The notes under the pieces were generated by a model. It searched no databases. It worked only from the letters and a program-made list of their open reading frames with translations, and was not told the origin of the DNA. This document shows positions 7,809-14,872 of a stretch of DNA of 64,000 bases, piece by piece. The number at the start of each line of letters is the position of its first letter. Position 1 is the stretch's first letter. Origin of the DNA: Acetobacteraceae bacterium. GTDB taxonomy: Bacteria; Pseudomonadota; Alphaproteobacteria; Acetobacterales; Acetobacteraceae. The DNA lies in contig CANGNF010000019.1 in NCBI GenBank assembly GCA_947455205.1, positions 1-64,000 of the forward strand, in the 5' to 3' direction. Made by a program: the position numbers and the translations under genes.

Positions 7809-8552
7809 CTAGCCCTCCACCCTGGCCAGCACTCGCCGGACCGCCGTTGCAGTCCAGGCCGCCCCCCTGGGGGTGGTGATGCCCCGTGCCGTGAGGCCCT
7901 CGGCAAGCTGCTGAAGGCTGGATAGGCCCTGCGCCCTCAGTTCCTCCAGCGCCGGCAGCACCCCATGGGCATGCCTCGAGGATGCCAGGGCACGGGCCTC
8001 TGCTGACGCCTGGGCGCCCAGCCTGACGCCCTCAGGCGTGCAGGGCCTGTTGCCCCTGTCGCCCCCCAGCTTCACGCCCCTTGCCTTCGCTGCCGTGAGG
8101 GCTGCCTTGGTGCGCTGGCTGATGAGCCCGGCCTCAAGTTCAGCCACTGCCGCCATCTGCGTGAGCATGAACTTGCCCACCGGCCCGGCTGGCAACTGGG
8201 GCAGATCGATGAACACGACCCCGGCTTCCCCCGTCCCCTCGACCACCGACAGCAGGAAGCGGGTGTTGCGGGCCAGCCTGTCCAGCTTGGCCACCAACAG
8301 GGTTGCCCCGGTGGCGCGGCAGCGGGCCAGGGCCTTCGCCAGTTCTGGCCTGTCATCCCTGCGCCCGCTCTCCACCTCCACGAACAGGGGCGACAGCAGC
8401 CGGTCACCTGGCTGGAGGTAGCCCCGTATCGCCGCCTCCTGGGCCTCCAGGCCTAGGCCGCTCCTGCCCTGCTGCTGGGTGCTGACGCGGCAGTAGGCCA
8501 CGAAGGCGCGGCCCTTGGGCTGCTGCTGGGTGCTGGTGGTGGTGCTGGGCAT
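7809..8552 (-). CDS. Small serine recombinase (resolvase/invertase family)
   Basis: 247 residues. The N-terminal catalytic domain (about 15-150) has YCRVSTQQQ with the nucleophile Ser24, LVAKLDRLARN (the arginine-bearing motif) and the helix AELEAGLISQRTKAALTAAK. The C-terminal part ends GLTARGITTPRGAAWTATAV, the helix-turn-helix pattern that follows resolvase domains. At this size it belongs to the resolvase/invertase group, not the large phage integrases. It could resolve dimers of the element or invert a segment. Its start has no close neighbour upstream, and an operator-like palindrome lies 160 bases away. Confidence 0.9.
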   Translation of the reverse strand: MPSTTTSTQQQPKGRAFVAYCRVSTQQQGRSGLGLEAQEAAIRGYLQPGDRLLSPLFVEVESGRRDDRPELAKALARCRATGATLLVAKLDRLARNTRFLLSVVEGTGEAGVVFIDLPQLPAGPVGKFMLTQMAAVAELEAGLISQRTKAALTAAKARGVKLGGDRGNRPCTPEGVRLGAQASAEARALASSRHAHGVLPALEELRAQGLSSLQQLAEGLTARGITTPRGAAWTATAVRRVLARVEG

Positions 8553-8943
8553 GGCCGGGCTCCGGTGGCGGTGGGCCTACCCTGAGTCCCTCGAGTGATC
8601 ATGTCAATAGGTATCAACGTCCAATGCATGCAAACGATATGGCGCTACCCCATCTCAGACCTCGGGTAGATGGCTTGCCCCGCCCAAGGCCGAGAGCCAA
8701 GCCCCGGCCCCGTCACTACATCCGACGTAGTGAACACCCAGGCCCCAGGGGGTGCCCCAGGAGCCGAACCGGCACCCGGTAGAGGGGGCAACCCGAAGCG
8801 GCGGCGCCCTCGCTGGAGGGCTGAGACATGCACAATGAAAATCCAGACCCCCACCGCTCTGGAGATCAGGAACCGTGCAGTCAACGCCATATCAATGTTC
8901 GACAGGGGCTGTGGGCAGGTCCAGGCCGTGAGATGCCGCTGTT
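8553..8943. other. Spacer in the element between recombinase and receiver genes
   Basis: No convincing gene in 391 bases. An AT-richer patch at about 8590-8645, just upstream of the recombinase, probably holds its promoter. The only strong element is the palindrome at 8713-8733. A short frame from ATG 8835 runs into the receiver gene on the other strand and is not supported. Confidence 0.5.
8713..8733. promoter_or_regulatory. 21-bp near-perfect palindrome, operator candidate
   Basis: TCACTAC (8713-8719) and GTAGTGA (8727-8733) are perfect inverted arms, and inner TC/GA bases also match, leaving only three positions off symmetry, counting the centre. The size and symmetry fit a dimeric repressor site. 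No repressor gene was recognised in the element. Confidence 0.55.
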
Positions 8944-9297
8944 CTACCGCCGAAGTAGGTTGTCGATGGTGTGCACCAACTCTTCCGGGGCGAAGGGCTT
9001 CGTGAAGATCGGGGCGTTCGAGTGCTGGCCCCTATCGTAGTCTTCCCCATAACCTGTGGCGAAGATGATGGGGACGCCAAGGCCGGCCAGCCTATCTGCG
9101 ACGGGCGTCACCGGCTCCTCGCCAAGCTTGCAGTCCAGCACAGCCAGATCAAGGCGCCTGTTCCCGATCAGTTCGAGGGCTTCATCGACGGACGCTGCGA
9201 GGGCAACCTTTGCCCCGGCCTCCACAAGCGCCGCCTCGACAAGCATGGCGATCATCGCCTCGTCTTCCACAACGAGAACCAAGCGGCCCGTGAGCAT
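8944..9297 (-). CDS. Single-domain response regulator (receiver only)
   Basis: 117 residues, a CheY-like receiver domain without output domain. Key residues are present: acidic pair near Asp12 (VVEDE), phospho-acceptor Asp55 (LAVLDCKLG), Thr81 (FATGYG) and Lys100 (TKPFAPEEL). The FATGYG and TKPF segments are those of receivers paired with HWE/HisKA2 kinases in alphaproteobacteria. AAGGAG lies ahead of the ATG at 9297. No kinase is encoded in the element, so it may tap a host phosphorelay. It is the only cargo gene with a clear signalling role. Confidence 0.9.
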   Translation of the reverse strand: MLTGRLVLVVEDEAMIAMLVEAALVEAGAKVALAASVDEALELIGNRRLDLAVLDCKLGEEPVTPVADRLAGLGVPIIFATGYGEDYDRGQHSNAPIFTKPFAPEELVHTIDNLLRR

Positions 9298-9347
9298 GGT
9301 TGTCTCCTTGTCGGTTGCAACTGTCTAGCTGGACGGGAGCGGCGGCA

Positions 9348-9362
9348 TCAAGAACATCTTGA
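9348..9362. promoter_or_regulatory. 15-bp palindrome upstream of the receiver gene
   Basis: TCAAGA (9348-9353) and TCTTGA (9357-9362) around ACA, about 50 bases upstream of the receiver start at 9297. A plausible operator in its promoter. Confidence 0.4.
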
Positions 9363-9550
9363 GACCGCCGACTTACACTGCGGCGCCATCGCTACCGCTC
9401 TCGGACATGCACAACGAAGGGTCAGGCTCCCCCCCCCCCTTTGGGGAACAGGCCGGCGGCAAAGGGAACCCCCGTGCGCCCCTCCAGGCTTCCGCTGGAC
9501 ATGCACGGGGCAGCGCCTATGGATGCTCTCGAGAGCCCTCCAGGGGATGG

Positions 9551-9589
9551 ACCGTGTAGGGGGCAGCGTGTGGGGGACCGTGTGGGGGA
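9551..9589 (+). repeat. Right triplet of candidate integrase arm sites
   Basis: Three copies of the CGTGTRGGGG motif with CGTGT at 9553, 9567 and 9579, in the same orientation as the two left copies and just inside attR. The last copy also supplies the purine-rich stretch ahead of the rebuilt thioesterase gene. Confidence 0.5.
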
Positions 9590-9602
9590 GATGATTGACG
9601 AG

Positions 9603-10070
9603 ATGACCGGAAAGCCGCAGATTACCTTGCGTCCGGTGCTGGCCACGGTCCGCCCCGAGTGGGTGGACCACTACGGCCACATGAACATGGGCTTCTATGC
9701 CGTGGTGTTCGACATCGCCACCGACCACCAATGGTCCGGCCTGAACCTGGGCGCCAGCCTGCACGACCAGGGGCTGGGCACCTTCGCGATCGAGAACTGG
9801 CTGGCCTATGTGCGCGAGGTCCGCGAGGGCATGCCGCTGGCCTTCGAGAGCGAGGCGCTGGTCTTCGACGACAAGCGGCTGATCTGCCTGCACCGCATGT
9901 ACCACGCGACCGAAGGCTGGCTGGCCGCGGAGAACGAGGTGCTCTACCTCTGCGTCGACCTGGAGAAGCGCCGGGCCGGCGCCTGGCCGGCGGAGACGCT
10001 TCAGCAGTTCCAGCGGCTGTGCACCGGCGCGGCGCCGAAGCGCCTGGCGCTCAAGCGGCCCCGCGCCTGA
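9603..10070 (+). CDS. Hot-dog acyl-CoA thioesterase, 5' end replaced by the element
   Basis: About 155 residues from ATG 9603; ATG 9591 is also possible (GGGGGAG ends at 9590, which is 12 bases from 9603 but touches 9591). The sequence DHYGHMNMGFYAVVFDIATD is the active-site start of 4-hydroxybenzoyl-CoA thioesterase-like hot-dog enzymes, which hydrolyse acyl-CoA esters in the cytosol. Codons up to about base 9660 come from the element and the rest from the host gene, whose old start is at 4555. The protein is therefore intact but has a new N-terminus, ribosome-binding site and promoter context. Confidence 0.88.
   Translation: MTGKPQITLRPVLATVRPEWVDHYGHMNMGFYAVVFDIATDHQWSGLNLGASLHDQGLGTFAIENWLAYVREVREGMPLAFESEALVFDDKRLICLHRMYHATEGWLAAENEVLYLCVDLEKRRAGAWPAETLQQFQRLCTGAAPKRLALKRPRA
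9660..9670. repeat. Right attachment core (attR)
   Basis: TGGGTGGACCA, identical to 4597-4607, inside the codons for WVDH of the rebuilt thioesterase gene. Confidence 0.75.
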
Positions 10071-10094
10071 CGCGCCGGCGCCGGTAAGCCCGGA

Positions 10095-10742
10095 TCAGGC
10101 CGGCGAGGCCACGGCCATCCGCGCCTTGGCCGCGCGCCGCACGTGGCGGGCGGCCAGCAGCGCGGCCAGTTCCTCATCCCCATCCACCACGGCGGCCAGG
10201 ATCATGGCGTGCTCGCGCCAGTCTTCCTCGGCGCGCTCCGTGCTGTTCAGGCGGAACACCAGGTTGGTGCGTTCCCGCAGCGGGCGGATCAGGTCCGGCA
10301 GCACCCGCGTGGCCCCGGCGCGGGAGAGCAGGTCGTGGAACTCCCCGTTCAGCGCGGCCAGCTCGGCGGCGCTGGCGCCGGCGGTGGCGGCGTTGCCGCG
10401 GGCCAGCACCTCCCGCAGGCGCTGGACCACGCCGGGCTCCCGGTGGCGGGCGGCGAAGCGGGCGTTCAGCCCTTCCAGCACGGCGCGGGCCTCGACCAGC
10501 TCCTCCACCGCTTCCGGCGAAAGCTGGGTGACCATCACGCCGCGGCCATCCTCGGCGGCGGTGGCCAGGCCCTCGGCCTGCAGGCGCTTGATGGCTTCGC
10601 GCATCGGCACGCGGGAGACGCCGTATTCCGGCGAGAGCTTCTCCTCCACCAAGCGCTCCCCAGGGCGGAAGCGGCCGGAGAGGATGCCGGCGCGGAGTTC
10701 GGCGAAGACCCGGTCGCTGAGCGTGGCGCGGGGCGTGGCCAT
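10095..10742 (-). CDS. GntR-family regulator with FCD domain
   Basis: 215 residues from ATG 10742, with GGAAGGAG 7 bases ahead. Residues about 7-70 form the winged helix (SDRVFAELRAGILSGRFRPG, then YGVSRVPMREAIKRLQAEGL). The rest is an all-helical FCD ligand domain with the usual LNGEFHDLL and EHAMILAAV metal/ligand residues. FCD regulators usually respond to small organic acids. It is transcribed away from the permease at 10935, and two GTATAC sites lie in the shared control region, so it probably controls itself and the permease. Confidence 0.92.
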   Translation of the reverse strand: MATPRATLSDRVFAELRAGILSGRFRPGERLVEEKLSPEYGVSRVPMREAIKRLQAEGLATAAEDGRGVMVTQLSPEAVEELVEARAVLEGLNARFAARHREPGVVQRLREVLARGNAATAGASAAELAALNGEFHDLLSRAGATRVLPDLIRPLRERTNLVFRLNSTERAEEDWREHAMILAAVVDGDEELAALLAARHVRRAAKARMAVASPA

Positions 10743-10761
10743 GGGGAGACTCCTTCCTGCC

Positions 10762-10771
10762 TCGTATACGA
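10762..10771. promoter_or_regulatory. GntR/FCD operator candidate 1
   Basis: TCGTATACGA is a perfect 10-bp palindrome 20 bases upstream of the GntR start. FCD-type GntR proteins are known to bind sites with a GTATAC-like core. Confidence 0.55.
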
Positions 10772-10895
10772 CGAAAGCGGCCGGTGGAACAAGGGCAGGC
10801 GGCGCTTTTGCGGGCAACCGGCGCCCACGCGTCATGCAGCCGGCGCGTGAAAGCCGCTGCTGGCGCGTGTTTAGTGGTTGACCTGCTGCCCTGCC

Positions 10896-10901
10896 GTATA
10901 C
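10896..10901. promoter_or_regulatory. GntR/FCD operator candidate 2
   Basis: CCGTATACAACG surrounds a GTATAC core at 10896-10901, 34 bases upstream of the permease start. It shares the core with the site at 10762. Confidence 0.45.
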
Positions 10902-10934
10902 AACGCTGCGGCGAAGAGGCGAGGGAGAAGCCGC

Positions 10935-12443
10935 ATGAATACCGCCACGGTTCTGCTGGGGCCGGTGCACTACTGGTACCTGCTCGGCGTCGGCGCCATC
11001 GTGGCCGCCATGGTGCTGCGGGCCAATGTGGTGGTGCCGGCCATCCTCGCCAGCTTCGTCGTGGCGCTGGGCTTCAGCGGCAGCCTGGTGGGCGCGACGA
11101 TCAGCGTGTTCAACGCTTCCCTGGTGGCGGCGAAGGAGCTGTTCAACATCTTCCTGGTCATCGCGCTGATGACCAGCCTGCTGCATGCGCTGCGGGCGGC
11201 GGGCAGCGACGTGCTGATGGTGCGGCCGTTCCAGAAGGTGATGACCACGGGGACGCGCGCCTTCTTCATGCTGGCGGCGGGGACCTATGTGATCAGCCTG
11301 TTCTTCTGGCCGACGCCGGCGGTGCCGCTGATGGCGGCGACGCTGCTGCCGGCGGCGATTGCGGCGGGGCTGCCGGCCATGGGCGCGGCGGTGGCCGTGG
11401 CGGTGGCCGGGCAGGGGATGGCGCTGTCTTCCGACTACGTGATCCGTGTGGCGCCCGGCATTTCCGCCCGGGCGGCGGGCGTGCCGGAGCTGGCGGGGCA
11501 GGTGGCGGACAAGGCGCTGGTGCTTTCGCTCATCACCGGCGCGGTGGCGCTGGGGCTGGGCTATTGGCGCATCCGCGGCGGGATACGGCCGGCCAGCCCG
11601 CAGCATTTGGCCGAGTGGCAGCAGGGCGTGACCCTGGCGGAGGACCGCGCGGCGGTGGCCGAGAAGATCGGCAGCTTCGACAAGTCCAGCATTGCCGAGG
11701 GGCTGGCGGCTTCCGAGGCGAAGGACGCGCCGGCGGACAAGCCGCGCTGGGGCACGCTGCTGGCGGTGGCGACGCCGCTGGTCTTCGGCCTCGTGGTGCT
11801 GGTGATGGTGGCGCCGCGGCTGTTTCCGGGCCTGCCGACGCTGCGCGGCGGCGACGCGGCGGCGCTGGTGGGCGGGACGGCGGCGCTGATGATGATCGTG
11901 GCGACCTTCGGCACCATGGGCCGGCAGGCGATGCACACGGTGGCGGACCACCTGGTGGAGGGGCTGGTCTTTTCCTTCCGGGCCATGGGCACGGTGCTGC
12001 CGATTGCCGGCTTCTTCTTCATGGGGGCGGCGGATACGTCTGGCGCGATTCTGGGCGTGACCGGCAAGGGGCCGGATTTGCTGTTCGAGGTGATCCAGGC
12101 CTGGCAGCACATGATCCCGGGGCAGCCGATGGTGGTGGCGTTCGGCGTGCTGTTGGTGGGGATGATCACGGGCATTGATGGCAGCGGCTTTGCCGGGCTG
12201 CCGCTGACCGGGGCGCTTTCCGGCGCGCTGGCGGGGGCGAGCGGGTTGGCGCCGACCACGCTGGCGGCGGTGGGGCAGATGGGCGCGGTGTGGACCGGCG
12301 GCGGGACGCTGGTGGCCTGGAGCAGCCTGATCGCGGTGACCGGGTTTGCCCGGGTGCCGGTGCTGGAGGCGGTGCGGGTGCTGTTCGTGCCCGTCATTCT
12401 CGGGCTGGTCGCGAGTACCGTGGTGGCGGTGGTGATCTGGTAG
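10935..12443 (+). CDS. Multi-span permease, probably for an organic acid
   Basis: 502 residues, mostly membrane spans with short loops and one hydrophilic loop (about residues 215-275). The start at 10935 (MNTATVLLGPVHYWY) has GAGGGAG upstream. The repeated Gly/Ala-rich spans and the C-terminal IDGSGFAGLPLTGALS re-entrant-like segment suggest an ion-coupled transporter of the broad GntP/NhaC/dicarboxylate type. I cannot name the family or substrate with confidence. It is divergent from the FCD-type GntR regulator, which usually senses the transported acid. Confidence 0.75.
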   Translation: MNTATVLLGPVHYWYLLGVGAIVAAMVLRANVVVPAILASFVVALGFSGSLVGATISVFNASLVAAKELFNIFLVIALMTSLLHALRAAGSDVLMVRPFQKVMTTGTRAFFMLAAGTYVISLFFWPTPAVPLMAATLLPAAIAAGLPAMGAAVAVAVAGQGMALSSDYVIRVAPGISARAAGVPELAGQVADKALVLSLITGAVALGLGYWRIRGGIRPASPQHLAEWQQGVTLAEDRAAVAEKIGSFDKSSIAEGLAASEAKDAPADKPRWGTLLAVATPLVFGLVVLVMVAPRLFPGLPTLRGGDAAALVGGTAALMMIVATFGTMGRQAMHTVADHLVEGLVFSFRAMGTVLPIAGFFFMGAADTSGAILGVTGKGPDLLFEVIQAWQHMIPGQPMVVAFGVLLVGMITGIDGSGFAGLPLTGALSGALAGASGLAPTTLAAVGQMGAVWTGGGTLVAWSSLIAVTGFARVPVLEAVRVLFVPVILGLVASTVVAVVIW

Positions 12444-12944
12444 CGCCACGGGCGGAAACGCAGGGAATGCCTGGTTCGGACAAATAGCCCGAGGGTGGGG
12501 CCGGGGCCGGCGGGTTTCGGGCAAATCGGTGGGGTGGCCCCGGTGGGGGCTGCCGGACGGCCGCGCGGGGTTGGCGCGCGGTGCTGCGCGTTTCGGACAA
12601 ATAGGGGGCTGGGGCGGTTGCGGGCCGGCGGTGGGGGCGGCCGAAGGCTCGCCGCGGCGCGAGTTTGGGTGCCCGGCGGGCGCGGGGCTGTGGGACGGCG
12701 GATGCGCGGTGGGAAAGAGCGGAGGGCTGGGAAGTCAGTACACGTTAGAACATAACAGAAACATTCTGATTGCGCAAGCTAGCAAGGGCGGGGTCCTCGC
12801 TTTTCAGCATCTTCTGGCACCGGCCCTCCACGGGCTCGTGCCGCGCTCCTCAGTTCGGGGTTGTCGAGCAACCTCGAAGTCCAATCGTGAGCGGCGTCGG
12901 TGAGAAACTGACCAGACTCAATCTGCTCCGCGCTTGCACGCCAG
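12444..12944. other. 501-bp spacer without a supportable gene
   Basis: Three copies of a short motif near TTCGGRCAAATMG lie at 12475-12487, 12516-12528 and 12592-12604. From about 12735 the DNA becomes AT-richer and continues so into the OmpA-like gene. Short frames here are not convincing. Confidence 0.5.
12475..12604 (+). repeat. Three copies of TTCGGACAAATAG-like motif
   Basis: TTCGGACAAATAG at 12475 and 12592 and TTCGGGCAAATCG at 12516, all on the plus strand, 41 and 76 bases apart, downstream of the permease. Confidence 0.5.
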
Positions 12945-13544
12945 TTACCAGTTGAGTCCAAATCTGGTCAGACGCCCGATCGCATGCGCGCATTTATCGT
13001 GCACCTCATCCGGCGAACGTGCGACGCAGTGCGCGGCAATCCATGTCGCGCAGTCGCGCACCTCCGCCTGACGCCTTGACTGTCCAAGGCCGTCAGTCCC
13101 GATCCGCACACTTCGGTTCTGCGGCTCTGCGATGCCGGGGTTAGTTGGAACCAGCCGGCGTTCGCCCACATCGCGCCGTACGATCCGGTATGAGGATAGG
13201 CCCTGTGCTTCGAGATAGACCTGGACTGATTCTGCGCGCCGCAAGGCTAAACGATCATCGCTCGGCCCGGTTTCAGCCCTGTCGGTGCTGCCTTCAAGGA
13301 TCAGCCAGAGCCTGTCTTCGCGCCCCAACCTCACCAATTCATCGAGGATCTGCCGCCCACGATCACTCAGTTGCGTGCTGTGCGGATCGAAGAAGACAAT
13401 GAACTCGAGATCCATACTGACCGGGATGACGCATCGGGGCAGAGCCGCAGCGCTCACCTGGGGAGCGATCTGGCCAGCGGCAGGCCAGATGAGCAGGATG
13501 CCTGCGACCGTTGCGGCAAGAATACGTCCAAGTCTTGGCCTCAT
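12945..13544 (-). CDS. OmpA-like envelope protein in AT-richer DNA
   Basis: 199 residues with a signal peptide (GRILAATVAGILLIWPAAGQ) and an OmpA-like domain (about 45-150): IVFFDPHSTQLSDRGRQIL, ILEGSTDRAETG, LALRRAESVQVYLEAQGL and EPQNRSVRIGTDG. The usual GHTD is GSTD here. A 45-residue Cys-containing tail follows (DCATWIAAHCVARSP). AAGGA precedes the ATG. Base composition is visibly lower in GC than its neighbours, suggesting recent transfer. It is unlike the OmpA protein at 1705. Confidence 0.75.
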   Translation of the reverse strand: MRPRLGRILAATVAGILLIWPAAGQIAPQVSAAALPRCVIPVSMDLEFIVFFDPHSTQLSDRGRQILDELVRLGREDRLWLILEGSTDRAETGPSDDRLALRRAESVQVYLEAQGLSSYRIVRRDVGERRLVPTNPGIAEPQNRSVRIGTDGLGQSRRQAEVRDCATWIAAHCVARSPDEVHDKCAHAIGRLTRFGLNW

Positions 13545-13625
13545 GGGTCCTTGCCTCCGCAGCTAAGCGCCGAGCTCAGAGATACATCCAACGCATCAAT
13601 CTGTGCGATACCGTTATAACTCCCC

Positions 13626-14861
13626 CTACCCCGCCGCCCGCCTAGCCACATCCTCCAGCGTATACCCCGCCACCTGCTTGTACCCGTTGGTGATCGCCAG
13701 CAATTCCTCCCGGCTGATCACGTCCTCAATCCGCCCGAACGGTTTGTTCCCGGTGCGCTTGTAGACCTCGCCCAGCAGCGCATCCGGCGGCGCCTTGCGG
13801 TTCTGCAGCACCACCGCCGAGGTCGCCGGCCGCCGCTCCGCCTCGTAGGTCGCCAGCACCCCCGCCACCGGGCCGCCGCCGACAAACGCCTTGGTCAGCG
13901 CCACGGCGTCCAGAATGCTCTGGCCGGCGCCGTTGCTGCCGCGGGGCACCATGGGGTGGGCGGCGTCGCCCATCAGGGTCACCAGGCCTTGGGTCCACCA
14001 GGGCAGCGGGTCCTGGTCCACCATGGGGAATTCCAGCACCACCTCGGCCGCCTGCATCATCGCCGGCACGTCCAGCCAGGGGAAATGCCAGTCGGCGAAG
14101 AACGGCAGGAAGTCCTCCAGCTTGCCGCGGCGGTTCCAGTCGCGGTCGATCGGGTTGGGCCATTCCACCTCGGCCACCCAGTTGATCAGCTGGCGGCCCT
14201 CGGCGTCGATGTTGTTGCGGATGGGGTAGATGACCATCTTGCCGTCGGCCAGCCAGCCGGCGCGCGTCATGGTGGCCCCGGTCAGGAAGGGCTTCCACGC
14301 CGTCACCCCGCGCCACATGTTGTAGCCGGTGTAGTGGAAGCCGGTTTCGTGCGGGTGGAACTGCTTGCGCACCACGGAATGCACGCCATCGGCGGCAATG
14401 GCGCAGCAACCGCGGGCATCCGGCTTGCTGTCGGCGAAGTGGACCACAGCCTCGGCGCCTTGGGTCTCCACACCCACCACGCGGTGGCCCAGCTGCACGG
14501 CGTTTGGCCCCAGGCGCTGGCGCGTGGCGGCCAGCAGCACATCCTGCAGGTCCGCGCGGTGGATGCTGAGCTGCGGGAAGGGGTAGCCGGCGCCGCGGCC
14601 CAGCTTCTCGGCGTGGATCAGCTGGCCGTAGCGGTTGAAGAACTGCGCCTCGTCGGTGCTGACTGCGACCTTCTGCAGGGCGTCCAGCAGGCCCAGCTTG
14701 GCCAGCTCCGCCACCGCATGTGGCAGCAGGTTCACGCCGACGCCCACGGCCTTGATCTCCGGCGCCTGTTCGTACACGCGGCAGGGGATGCCGGCCTGGT
14801 GCAGGGAAAGCGCCAGGGTCAGGCCGGCCGGGCCGGCGCCGAGGATCAGGATGTCTTGCAT
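13626..14861 (-). CDS. FAD-dependent monooxygenase (group A hydroxylase)
   Basis: 411 residues from ATG 14861, with AGGAAG ahead. The FAD-binding GAGPAGLTLALSLHQAG is at the N-terminus, the DG motif (IAADGVHSVVRK) in the middle and the GD motif (LMGDAAHPMVPRGSNGAGQ) near residue 300. The family inserts one oxygen atom into aromatic or related compounds using NAD(P)H. The combination looks like the salicylate hydroxylase/PhzS group. It starts 11 bases after the Bug receptor gene and both oppose a class II aldolase, so the three may handle one imported substrate. Confidence 0.88.
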   Translation of the reverse strand: MQDILILGAGPAGLTLALSLHQAGIPCRVYEQAPEIKAVGVGVNLLPHAVAELAKLGLLDALQKVAVSTDEAQFFNRYGQLIHAEKLGRGAGYPFPQLSIHRADLQDVLLAATRQRLGPNAVQLGHRVVGVETQGAEAVVHFADSKPDARGCCAIAADGVHSVVRKQFHPHETGFHYTGYNMWRGVTAWKPFLTGATMTRAGWLADGKMVIYPIRNNIDAEGRQLINWVAEVEWPNPIDRDWNRRGKLEDFLPFFADWHFPWLDVPAMMQAAEVVLEFPMVDQDPLPWWTQGLVTLMGDAAHPMVPRGSNGAGQSILDAVALTKAFVGGGPVAGVLATYEAERRPATSAVVLQNRKAPPDALLGEVYKRTGNKPFGRIEDVISREELLAITNGYKQVAGYTLEDVARRAAG

Positions 14862-14872
14862 GGGGCGGCTTC

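Larger units (their letters stand above)
4597..9670. mobile_element. Integrative element inserted in a thioesterase gene (about 5.06 kb)
   Basis: The borders are an 11-bp direct repeat (TGGGTGGACCA at 4597-4607 and 9660-9670) lying at the same codon positions of the split gene. Next to the left border is a tyrosine integrase. Inside are a small secreted or membrane protein, a hairpin-rich non-coding stretch, a serine recombinase with a coupled membrane peptide, and a receiver protein. The right end carries its own copy of the gene's 5' end, so the target gene is rebuilt with new start sequence. No phage structural, conjugation or replication gene is seen, so it is satellite-sized. Confidence 0.85.

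Noticed and set aside
8835..9005. Short plus-strand frame beginning MKIQTPTALEIRNRAVNAI
   Set aside because: The first 20 residues look plausible, but it runs into the 3' end of the receiver gene on the other strand and has no clear ribosome-binding site.
9428..9438. Run of C residues
   Set aside because: A homopolymer run near the element's right end. It lies outside any supported gene, so phase variation is not indicated; it could also be a sequencing error.
10878..10902. TTGACC/TATACA promoter before the permease
   Set aside because: The spacing is only 13 bases, too short for a sigma-70 promoter; the TATACA is better explained as part of the GTATAC operator.
10095..12524. 809-residue minus-strand frame covering the GntR gene and the permease
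   Set aside because: Only its C-terminal 215 residues are the GntR protein. The rest is His/Arg/Gln-rich antisense of the permease, a common artefact of GC-rich DNA.
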